Below the pieces are notes generated by a model. The model ran no database searches. It was given only the letters and a program-made list of their open reading frames with translations, and was not told the origin of the DNA. Of a DNA stretch of 64,000 nucleotides, positions 54,725-64,000 are shown in pieces. Position numbers and translations under genes: made by a program. The DNA is from Malus domestica (lineage: Eukaryota > Streptophyta > Magnoliopsida > Rosales > Rosaceae), in the NCBI RefSeq assembly GCF_042453785.1, contig NC_091671.1:36347001-36411000 (forward strand). Reading direction: 5' to 3'. How positions within the stretch are numbered: the stretch's first letter is position 1; every line of letters starts with the position of its first letter.

Positions 54725-57700
54725 ATGAGAAATTCCCATCTCTTCCTCACTCTCCTAACACTCACAGTCACTTACTCCCTCCGATTCCAAGTTCATGCTG
54801 CTCCTGCAGGTAAACTTTCAGTCACCATCTTCCTCGAGCTTTCTCTGATGGTTCAGATTGTATGTTTGATCTGTTTGGCAACTGGGTTTGCTTTGTTTCT
54901 TCATTTACTTCTCTTATTTTGCTTGAAATATTTTATCATATTGTTAAAAAATAAAAACCCACTTTGGAATATTGCTTTGCGTACATAATTAGATACCCAA
55001 TTATTCATTTTTCTTGGTTCTGCCACTGGGATCTGTTTGTTCCGATATTCCCTAATAACCCTCTTTCTCTCTCATTCATTTAGTAATGATAGTATGTTGG
55101 GTTTCTGTGATCATAATGGGGATTTCAGATACTTGTTGTTACTTCACTTGTAATATTGTTTTGAGTTAAATTGTGTTTGCTCAGGGCCATTGATAAAGCA
55201 CTTGTCTTCTCTTCTCAAGTGGACTGGGGAAATATCCTCCAAAACACCCCAATCAGGTAATTTCAAGACCTTTTCAGTTTATTTGTTTTGGTTTTCGTGA
55301 ACGTTATGCTTACTCTGATAATTTTTCTGCAAGTATTATATGGTTTGTCACTTTGTTTTATTACAGAAAAGAATGTTCTTCAATTTGAGAATGGGTACTT
55401 AGTTGAGACTGTTGTGGAAGGAAATGACATTGGTGTTATTCCTCACAAAATCCGCATCTCAGAGGATGGGGAGCTCTTTGCTGTGGACTCCGTTAATAGC
55501 AACATTATGCGCATTGCTTCACCCTTGTCCCAATGTATGCAACAATACTTATACTGTTTCACCTTACTTGAGATTTGTTCCCGGCTTCTCCCTAACTTAG
55601 TATTTGTATTTGTTGTTTAAATCTTTTGACATTTAAAGGTTTTGTGTTCCTCGTTTTTTTGTCAGATAAAATTTCTGTATATCAATTACTCGATGCTAAT
55701 AATTTTCTTATAAAGAAAGTAACAAGATGGTGCTCACAGTCCTGTTGTGTAGGTTAACTGTGGAATTCAATAATCAATATTGATGAGCTGCAGTGTTATA
55801 TGAATTATTATCTTTTTCATAATACATTCCTTGATTTCCAATTTTCATTTCTGAACATTTCATTGCTGCAGATAGTAGGGGAAGATTGGTTGCTGGGTCA
55901 TTTCAGGGTTATGCTGGACATGTTGATGGGAAGCCAAGTGATGCTCGTTTCAATCATCCCAAAGGTGTAACCATTGATGATAAGGGGAATGTGTATGTTG
56001 CTGATACCTTGAATCACGCCATACGAAAGATTGGAGATGCTGGTATGTACATGTCATTTTCATAGTTATTTTGAAGCTTGTACAGGTGAAAGCTGGCAAC
56101 AAGTGAAAGTAAATATGAGGGAAAATATCAAATTTCTTTATGTATGTACGCATGTATTTATGTTGAATTAGCGAAACTAGAGTATAGAAACGTAACTTGT
56201 CCATGGGACTGTAAACTGTTAAATTTCAAAATTTTGTTAACTTTTTTGTTTTATCTGAAAACCATTTTTGCAAATCCCTTTGTAGAGAGGAGCATATTTC
56301 AATTTCTGAAATTCTAATGCAAACTGTTTGCAGGAGTAACAACCATTGCAGGTGGGAAATCAAATGTTGCAGGCTATAGAGATGGGCCCAGTGAGGATGC
56401 CATGTTCTCAAATGATTTCGATATCGTATATGTTCAGCCTACTTGTTCGTTGCTAGTTGTTGATAGAGGAAATGCTGCTCTCCGGCAGATCTCTCTCAAT
56501 CAGGAGGATTGTGATTATCAGTACAGTTCAATTTCTGCCACAGGTTTGATCCCATGCTGTTTATGTTCAGTTTCCTTTCATTAGGCATAATTACGATGGT
56601 TGATGGTATGAAAGCTCTACAACGGATGTTGTGGCTGTTATATTAGCTTGACTATTCTAGTTGTTTAAGCAAGCATACTCGTCAGTCTTCATGTACATAA
56701 TGTTTTACCCCTACAGTTTGCATAGGTTACTATAATTGATTCTCCTTTTAGTTTATGTAAGTATGGTTTCACATACTGTATATGAACATTTGAAATGATC
56801 TGTATCAGTTAGCTCTGCAGACAAAGGGTTGCCTATGTGTTTTATTAAGTCTATTACTAAAGATGTCATATTGAAGGTTTATGTCTTGAAGGATCCAAAG
56901 AAATAGCAGGGTTTTATTGTCAAACTATTATGTGCAGATGTGAGAAATAAGCACCAACTGGACACCAAATCGAGGCCACTGCATTTTGCTTCCAGTATAA
57001 TGATTATGTGGACATTCTGCCTTATATACAGCATCTCCAGTTTCTTTAAACGTTACAGATTCTGTTAATGATTTGCTCCGTCCTTTTTACAATTATATAT
57101 TGTGTTACAAAATACCATTTAGTTGCTTTATATTATTAACCTTCTCTTCGAAGGTTTTTCTTATGCTTGGGTTAATTCTTGGTTATGTGCTGCATTAAAA
57201 TATATGGTATTTATGATGTTTCACAATGATGAGGCCATCAAATTCTGCTTAAGATTGTGCAGCATTGTTCTGACTGACATTTGTGGGTCTTTTGCAGATA
57301 TCCTTATGGTTGTTGGTGCTGTCTTGGTAGGGTATACTACATGCATACTGCAGCAGGGATATGGACCTTCTTTCTTATTGAGAACGGTGTGCTTCTTATG
57401 ATCTACTAATGTGAAATATAAAATAAATGCTCGTCCCTGTTCCAGTCTTGAACCTTTGTTTTCCAAAATTTGATTCATTTTTCATCCCATCTCAGTTGAA
57501 AATGCATCTCAGGTGAAACATTTTATTAAGGAAAAGATTTATTTCTGCCCTTATTATTTTCATTACTGCTTGTGCATGCTTTTATATTCACTATTCTCAT
57601 CCGTTTTGTGTTCAAAGTATTCATTAATGTCTGAAGTTTTCTCACGGAAAGCAAAAAGTTTGGGCTTTACTGCCCCTTTTGTGGTTTTAACATTATTAGA

Positions 57701-58487
57701 GTTTTTCTTTGGGCTAGCGAAGTCAATCCATTTCTTTCTTTATGCGTTATAATGGAACTGTGTAGGTTTCCCACATTGGTAAATTTTATTTATGCAAGTT
57801 GTGTTCTTTGCTTAATCTAATGCATAACTGGTGCAGCAGCCACTTTCAAAGAGTGAAATGAAAGAACATCCAAGCAATGGGAAATCCACGCTACTTGTGA
57901 AAAGCATGAAAGAGGAACCGGGATGGCCATCTTTTGGACAGCTTGTCAGTGATCTATCAAAGCTTGGACTTGCAGCATTGGCTGGCATATTCGTTCACTT
58001 CCTTCCGTCGCGTTTTATGCCTGGTGGCTCCCAGAAAGGCCTAACACCATTAAAAGATTCTCTTAGGATGCCTGAAGATGAAGCCGAGGCTCCAGTAGTT
58101 CAGAGACAAAGTGCTCCTGCTCCTCTGTCTGAAACTCGACAGGCCTATACCCCCAATGCAAGTGAGAAGTATTCAGATATGAAGCCAGCAAAAATGAAGT
58201 CAACTAGTTTCAAAGATCCCTCTTTGTCAAGCAAGCACCGGTCTTCAAAACGACAGAACTCTGCAGAATTCTATGGATCTGGTGAGGTTTCTTCTCATAG
58301 CAGGTCTAAGAGCCAGAAAGAAAGAACAAGGCATCGCCAGCGAGAGAAGAGTGGAGAGGTAGTTTATGGCACAGTTGGGGCAGAACCCAAACCAGTGGAC
58401 ATGAAGACAGCGGGTTATGACAATCCGAAGTTTGAAAATTACAATATGAGGAGCAGGTATGGGGCTGATAGTTCATACCGCTTTTGA
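54725..58487 (+). CDS. NHL-repeat domain membrane protein
   Basis: Seven exons: 54725-54809, 55185-55256, 55367-55534, 55872-56042, 56334-56543, 57298-57386 and 57837-58487, GT/AG throughout, total 481 codons plus stop. A signal peptide (about residues 1-26, hydrophobic LFLTLLTLTV) leads to NHL-type beta-propeller repeats: IRISEDGELFAVDSVNSNI, FNHPKGVTIDDKGNVYVADT, IVYVQPTCSLLVVDRGNAAL. Exon 6 gives a membrane helix (ILMVVGAVLVGYTTCIL), followed by a Ser/Lys-rich, probably cytosolic tail with a second hydrophobic stretch (LGLAALAGIFVHFLPSRF). The family is common in plants, its molecular role unknown. The exon 7 acceptor may be 3 bp further on (CAGCAG repeat), which changes one Gln. Confidence 0.92.
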
Positions 58488-59468
58488 TCAAACTGTGACG
58501 CCATGACCACCCTTTGCCACGCTGCAAATTTCAGCTAGTTTTTGCCTGATTTTGAATGTGTATCCCATGAGTCTGCAAGTTTGTTACTAAAGATTTGTTT
58601 TGAAGAGGAAAAAAAAAATACAGATGGCTGACGATTCAAGTATTATCTAACATAGGACTGTTTAGTCCAGGCACCATACACTGCTGTCATTTTGTAAGGA
58701 AGTTAATGAGAAACTGAGAAATGCAGAAGTGGATTTGCATATTTTCTTGTTTCTTCTTTTGTTTGCATGGTAGACAACGACTTTCGTGACATAAGGATGC
58801 TATATATCGCGGTGGTATTCCTTGCTAGACATGCATTACCACGTGGGAAAGTTAAAACGCATGACAAGCAACATCTTTGACTTAGAATACCACCATGAGA
58901 TACTACAATTACATTTACGTTGTAGGTGAGTTCATCTTGCGTAATAAGGTTAGTGGTTTTGCACAACGCGGTTTTTTAGACTACTATAATTTACGGAGAG
59001 AAAATTTGAACTCGAGTACAAGGAAGTAGGGAGCATATATATTTCCTTGACCAACTGACTTAACTTACATTTGTAATGGAGTAAGTGGTTGGAAATTCAT
59101 ACAAATCAACTTGATATTGTTGGAAAGATCACATAATACCAAGACCATTATCTTAATAGTGAACTTGAATATGCAAGTATTTCCAAAAATAAAAATTTAA
59201 TGGTCATAATCATATATTTATAGTAGATGGGTGGATATAGGTGGATGACTCTTCCAAAAGAAGCTTCTTTGATTTGGACAGAGATTTGGCTTTAGATAAT
59301 TATCCATTATTTTCTAACTTTAGGAGGGCCCGAAAATAAAAAATAAAAAAGGTTGATGACATATGGTCCGTATTGAAAGGAAACAGCCACCAAAATCTAT
59401 ATTATTGAAAGAATTAGCAATAGGAAGAATATGTAGACCTATAGATTATTATTGCATATGGGAAGAAT
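58488..59468 (+). other. NHL 3'UTR and intergenic spacer
   Basis: The first 200-250 bp are probably 3'UTR. The rest shows no recognised feature. Confidence 0.4.
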
Positions 59469-60054
59469 GGATTGAGATCCTCTCCGGATCAGTCCCGTGG
59501 GGATCTTGCGGATCCATTGATCATTGATCATAATCATTGGTACAAATCCAACAGCCAAAAAATTTCTTCTCTTGCAATCACGTCGTCCACTTTTTCCTTC
59601 TTCATCCTTGAAAGTTCCTCCCTTCACGGTCATGTTAGTTCCCTCTCGTCTCCAAAGTTATAATATTCGGTCCATTTCCCTGTTATGCTTCGTTTCGTTG
59701 CCAATTAATCAATGAAAATTCCAAAGTTTTGAAATTTTATGAGTGGTTTGAGATTATGAGTTCACTTGGATTTTTCCGGCAACCAAGGTTCTCTGTCTTC
59801 CCCCACTTGATCAATTGGGCTGCAGAAATTTGAGTATGTGGAGCAAGAATTTGCAGACATGGGAAGAGAGAATTCTTGCAGACATGCAAAGGAGAAGGAG
59901 AAGAAGCAGCAGAAAAAGAGAGAGGAGACGACCTTGTTTTGCATGAAACAAATTAAAACAAAAATAAATTTTGACTGTTGGATTTATATCATGTGGTTGC
60001 GATCGATGGATCCGCAAGATCCCTACGGGACTAATCCGAAGATGATCTCTGTCC
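59469..60054. mobile_element. Mutator-like MITE, 586 bp
   Basis: About 100-bp TIRs: GTCCCGTGGGGATCTTGCGG on the left and GTCCCGTAGGGATCTTGCGG on the complement of the right arm, both followed by ATCCAT.GATC and later AAATCCAACAG.CAAAA. Flanking 9-mers GGGAAGAAT and AGGAAAAAT match at 7 of 9, fitting a decayed Mutator-type target duplication. No transposase. Confidence 0.75.
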
Positions 60055-60106
60055 AGGAAAAATAATGGTGAGAAACCCTATGAACTCTTCAATTCGACTA
60101 AATTAA

Positions 60107-60742
60107 GGTCATCTCCAACCGAAGGCTGGCCAAAGAGCTCGTTTTAACCCTTTGGTCATTCAAGAAATTAATATTTTAATGAACAGTGCATGATCATATT
60201 TCTTTCTATCTCCAACCGAGGGCCAAAGGGTCATAGGGCTCGTTTTAGCTCTGTCACTAAAAACCATCTCCAACCGAGAGCTATAGGGCCAAATATAATT
60301 TATTATTTAAATTTAAAAACTACAACAACTTAAATTTAAAAACTACAACTAAAATTTAAAAAATACAACTTATATATTTCAAGTCAAATGTGAGAGGTTT
60401 TATTTAGAGTATATATATAAAGGGAAGTGGGTGGGAGAGTCCCACATCAGCTGTTGGGGAGGATTTGAGTAAGCTTTAAAGCTTATAAAAAGAACACCCA
60501 AACATTCAACCAAACATACTTTTTGGACTTATTATTAAACAAATTTTGAAAAAAACAAAACTATAAAAAAAAAATTTCAAAAATAATGACTAGCTGAATG
60601 TTGCTTTTTGAATTCCAGCTTGATGTGGGGCCAGCCAGTTGGCCCCTTGGCATTTTTTGTCTAGTGGGGCCCACGAGTTTTTTGGCTGGAGACGGTTTTA
60701 GGACTATTTTCGGTCCGCTGGACCCTTTCGTTAGAGATGATC
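60107..60742. mobile_element. Harbinger-like MITE, 636 bp
   Basis: Ends GGTCATCTCCAACCGAAG and complement GATCATCTCTAACGAAAG are inverted and flanked by TAA on both sides (60104-60106, 60743-60745). ATCTCCAACCGA recurs three times in the left third. No coding sequence. Confidence 0.75.
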
Positions 60743-61860
60743 TAAACCACTCTGAATACTTTCAAGTCAATTACTTGGCACGGGCGAACTTTAAAGTTTT
60801 ATGGCATGTAAGCTACATTTATTAGGAATGGTTTAAAAATTAGATAAATGAACTTAAAAATGTCAAGAAGCAATGTATTATTTAGAACTTTTAAATGACA
60901 ATGTGTCATTTGAAAAATTGTGTGTAGTGTCTTTGTCGAATACTTAATAGTGTTTTAGTACTATTTTGGTAGTACTTGAGCAGTTATGAGTCTTCTTCTA
61001 ATGCATTTTTAATAACTGAGTTTAAAGTTTCTCGAAACGTTAAAGTTTATTTGTTATTGACATACGAGTAAAGACATAAATGCGACTTCGTTATTTGAAA
61101 ACAAGTTAAGTACCGATTCTACCATTTTTACTTCAATTTTAAAATAAAAATAAGATTTCTTGGAATATTACATTAAAGATTAGAGAGTAACTAAACATTT
61201 CATACACCCAACACAAAAGCAAATGGCTAGTTGCCATACTTGGCCCACTCCCAAAGGGGAGAAAAATGAAGACGCGACTAACAGCCAACTCATTTCTCAC
61301 TAACCTTAGGTCTTCAGTCCTTCACTTTCTACAAAGAAGCAATTTGTTTAAAATAAGTTCATCATGTATAATTTTTTTAATTAAATAATATAATTAAATT
61401 TTCTACATGTAATATAATATAATGTTCTGATTGAATAATATAATTATATTATTAATATAAAAATCACTATAACGAAAAAAAAAAAAATATATATATATAT
61501 TATAAAAAAAAAAAGAGAGTAGAAGATGTTTCCTGTCATCCGTATATAATTGAGGAATGATTAATTAAATCATTAAAAAATAAAAAGTTCTTAAAAAAAA
61601 ATCTAATAAAGCTCCCTTCTTTTACTATTACAACTCTCAATTTCTCACCGGAAAACCCGCAGGGTCTCTCGCCGGAATCGGAATCGGGTCGGGTTGGCCG
61701 GGATGCTCCACTTTTGACTTTGCGTCTTCACGAAGCTGAACCTCGAAGCTCAAAGCTGCTCGCTCGCTTGCTTGCTTCTTCTTCTTCTTCTTCTTCTTCT
61801 CCTCCTCTGCTCAGAGCTCTCAATCTCTTGGGTTCCCATTTTTGACTGTTTCTCTGTATA
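60743..61860 (+). promoter_or_regulatory. Spacer, promoter and 5'UTR of the UBTD-like gene
   Basis: AT-rich to about 61560, then C/T-rich with CTT repeats (about 61767-61800), typical of plant leaders. Presumed transcription start 61620-61680. No clear TATA box assigned. Confidence 0.45.
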
Positions 61861-63204
61861 ATGGGTTGTGCTGGATCGTCACAGACCAAAGGAGACGGTG
61901 AGGGTACTCTATCATTCTCTCTGCCTCTGTTGCTTTTGTTTATCTTTTGGCTTCGGTGCTTTGGCTTCTGTTTGGCTGCTGGGAAAACGCAGGAAAAGGA
62001 AAGTTGAAAAATCTTTGAAGAAATTGAAAATAATTGTGATTTCTGGAAATGGGTTGAGCTTAGCTGAGCTCAGCTGAGTCAGGCTGCTGAATTCTTTAAT
62101 TTTCTTGAAAAAATTGATTAACATGTTATTGGGGTTTATGAATTGTTGTTATTTTAGTTTCAAGAATTAGTTTTTGATATAGTTTGGATTTCGCAAGATT
62201 CATATGCTTTTTTGTATTGACAAATAATGCTGAAGAAGATGATTAGTTGCATTTTGGTAAGATAGAGTTAAGAAGATAATGAGGCAATGGCATTGGGTTT
62301 AGCCGAGGAATCGACCGTCTGAAACTTGCGGCTCTAGAGATGGATTTAGGCCTTTAAATGTGTTTTTGACCATCAATCTGCACATTGACAAGCCGGAGTT
62401 AGTTTTTTATGCCGAAGATGGTATAGGAAATTGTTTGATTCGGACAATTTTGTTGGTGTTATTTTGTTTCTGATTTTGACATCCGCGTGTGATTGTCGGT
62501 ATTAATTTTCCAGTCTGTATGTAGGACATTTATGTGATCGAAAGTGAAAAGTAGTAGATGGGTTTTTTAGTTATCCAGCATCTTCTCTCTTCCCCTTTAA
62601 GTTCATGTCATTCCTGTATGTATCTGTGTTATCTGCAATTGCTATTGCGAATCACAAGCTGGAAGGTCTACAAATGATATGCATGAGATAGGATTTTAGC
62701 TTAGTATCCCATCATCATATTGTGAAGAATAGACTGCTGGAAAGAGATCTTAGGTCCTATGGAACTTATGAATGTCAGTTCTTGAAGGCATTGTGCATAA
62801 TCTTGAAACATTGCTAATTTCCTTTCAAGCTAGTTATACCACAAGTATTTCTTTTTTAGTTCGCAAAACAATATTAATGGTAAATTAAATAGGGGAAAGG
62901 AAACAAGTAGTTTCTTGTATTCCGTGCTTCAGTTGATGGAATATAGTTCTCACAGTTTTCTTTTGATTAGGATATCCTTGATTATAATTTTATTTTCAAT
63001 TTGCGCTGAAGAAATTTGATAATTTGAGTTTTAAAAGCACTGGAAGTTAAGAGGCAATACTTAGAACTTTCTGTTTAACAGGAACTTTAAAGAAGATTAG
63101 GAAGCCAAAACCGTGGAAGCATCCTCAGCCGTTAACAAAGTCTCAACTCTTGCAGATGCGTGAAGAGTTTTGGGACACTGCTCCTCACTATGGAGGAAGG
63201 AAAG
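61861..63204 (+). CDS. Ubiquitin domain-containing protein (UBTD-like), 5' part
   Basis: Two exons are visible, 61861-61897 and 63082-63204, separated by a 1.18-kb GT/AG intron in phase 1. The 53 codons read MGCAGSSQTKGDG followed by TLKKIRKPKPWKHPQPLTKS and MREEFWDTAPHYGGRK, the conserved N-terminal region of plant UBTD/DC-UbP-type proteins, whose C-terminus carries a ubiquitin-like fold. Gly2 and Cys3 look like a myristoylation/palmitoylation site, so membrane association is possible. A donor GTAATA follows at 63205. The next exon is not found up to 64000, so the gene continues beyond the window. Confidence 0.88.
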
Positions 63205-64000
63205 GTAATATTTCCTCTGGATGTATATATATTGACAAGTACTGAAGATTTTTTGGGGTCCACTGAAGGTTCTTAATTCAAATAGTCGTATCATTTTTTA
63301 CATTTACTTGTTTCTAAGTTCCTATTGGGGCACAATATTTTTATTTAACAAAACAACTCGCGTGCTGTGAAATGATAACAAAACAAAGGGTGGCAACTTA
63401 CAAAGGACTATAGAATGAGTTTATATATGAACACACAGTCGAGGGAAAATTAGGGAACATCTCTGGAATCTGGTGCAGTATAGAGTTAGAGTGAGCTGAT
63501 TGTATAGAAGGGTGATAGAAGCTCCTATCATGTGAATATTAACTAGAAAGCAACAAGATGAAATACTTAATTGCTTTTCTAGTCATGTTAAAAATGTCAA
63601 CATAAGCAGTTGGTCTGAGAATTGTTTCCTTTGAGTCGTTTGAGTTCAATTCAACAAACTTATGTACTCATTCGAGACTGAATGACCATTGAGGTCCATA
63701 AGTGTTAAGAAGAACGTGAGTATGAGATATTAAATTACATATGTTTTGGTAAATTTGCTTTCATCCTGAATAATTCATGATTTCTCTACAAACCCGAATT
63801 TCAGTATCGAGTGAACATTCTTAGTAGTGTAGGGGAATATGATTTTCTTATATTGTTGTATGCTCTCTGGTGCAGCGCACCAAGATGGCTGTTGCATTAT
63901 CTGTCTTTAGTCTTGTGCTAGTTGTGCTTCCCTTTTCGGATTGATGAGTGTGGGGTGGGGTGGTGGTGTTGGTGGAGTTGAAGGGGTTGTTCATTACATT
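63205..64000 (+). other. Second intron of the UBTD-like gene (to window edge)
   Basis: AT-rich sequence without an exon that fits the family after the exon 2 donor. A GTGCAG acceptor-like site near 63871-63876 is not followed by matching coding sequence. Confidence 0.5.

Noticed and set aside
57123..57401. 92-codon plus frame as an independent gene
   Set aside because: Its right part is exon 6 of the NHL gene, the rest is intron.

Overview
The window looks like nuclear DNA of a dicot plant. Genes are spliced with GT/AG introns, intergenic DNA is AT-rich and crowded with nested plant transposons, and the proteins are plant families (F-box/FBD, GIL1/IRKI, NHL, Sec61 alpha). A Cassandra-type LTR with a built-in 5S rRNA segment and several repeats I recall from Rosaceae, above all a 226-residue repeat protein familiar from apple and pear annotations, suggest the apple/pear group. 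That placement is recall, not computation. Six host genes are supported. Two are tandem F-box/FBD/LRR paralogs on the + strand: one at 15343-17022, broken by a single in-frame TGA, and one intact at 26269-27911. The others are a GIL1/IRKI (DUF641) gene at 31582-33204 on the - strand with a probable long 5'UTR intron, a complete six-exon SEC61 alpha gene at 48979-51514 on the - strand, a seven-exon NHL-repeat membrane protein gene at 54725-58487 on the + strand, and the first two exons of a ubiquitin-domain (UBTD-like) gene from 61861 on the + strand that runs off the right edge. Layout: 1-2250 is AT-rich DNA with a minus-strand SINE and a Harbinger-like element. 2251-6437 is a non-autonomous hAT-type element with a perfect 8-bp target duplication and an array of about eight 347-bp repeats. 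7035-8175 is a long-TIR Mutator-like element with a polypurine core. 8641-14918 is a complete but decayed Ty1/copia element with 265-bp LTRs and a perfect 5-bp target duplication. The hAT and the copia element sit in two copies of the same DNA, the upstream region of the first F-box gene, so each copy shows the empty site of the other's insertion. Between the F-box genes lie a GGCCGGCC-ended hAT-like element, a Cassandra solo LTR inserted in an older repeat, a probable gypsy solo LTR of about 3.8 kb with a second long-TIR Mutator-like element inside it (perfect 9-bp target duplication), and a tRNA-derived SINE with a perfect 15-bp target duplication. From 36 to 48 kb there are few or no host genes: a 59-bp minisatellite, an inverted second copy of the older repeat, two RTE-type LINE fragments, and between them a 3.5-kb retroelement-like block coding for a 226-residue coiled-coil protein. 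The right part is gene-rich, with MITE-scale insertions between genes. I see no operon-like or defence-island arrangement. The genes are ordinary independent plant genes. The most unusual structures are in the mobile elements: the satellite-like array inside the hAT, a row of about seven hairpins in the copia leader whose stems differ in sequence yet stay complementary, and one polypurine core with a repeated GGGTTCGG punctuation shared by two elements with different TIRs.
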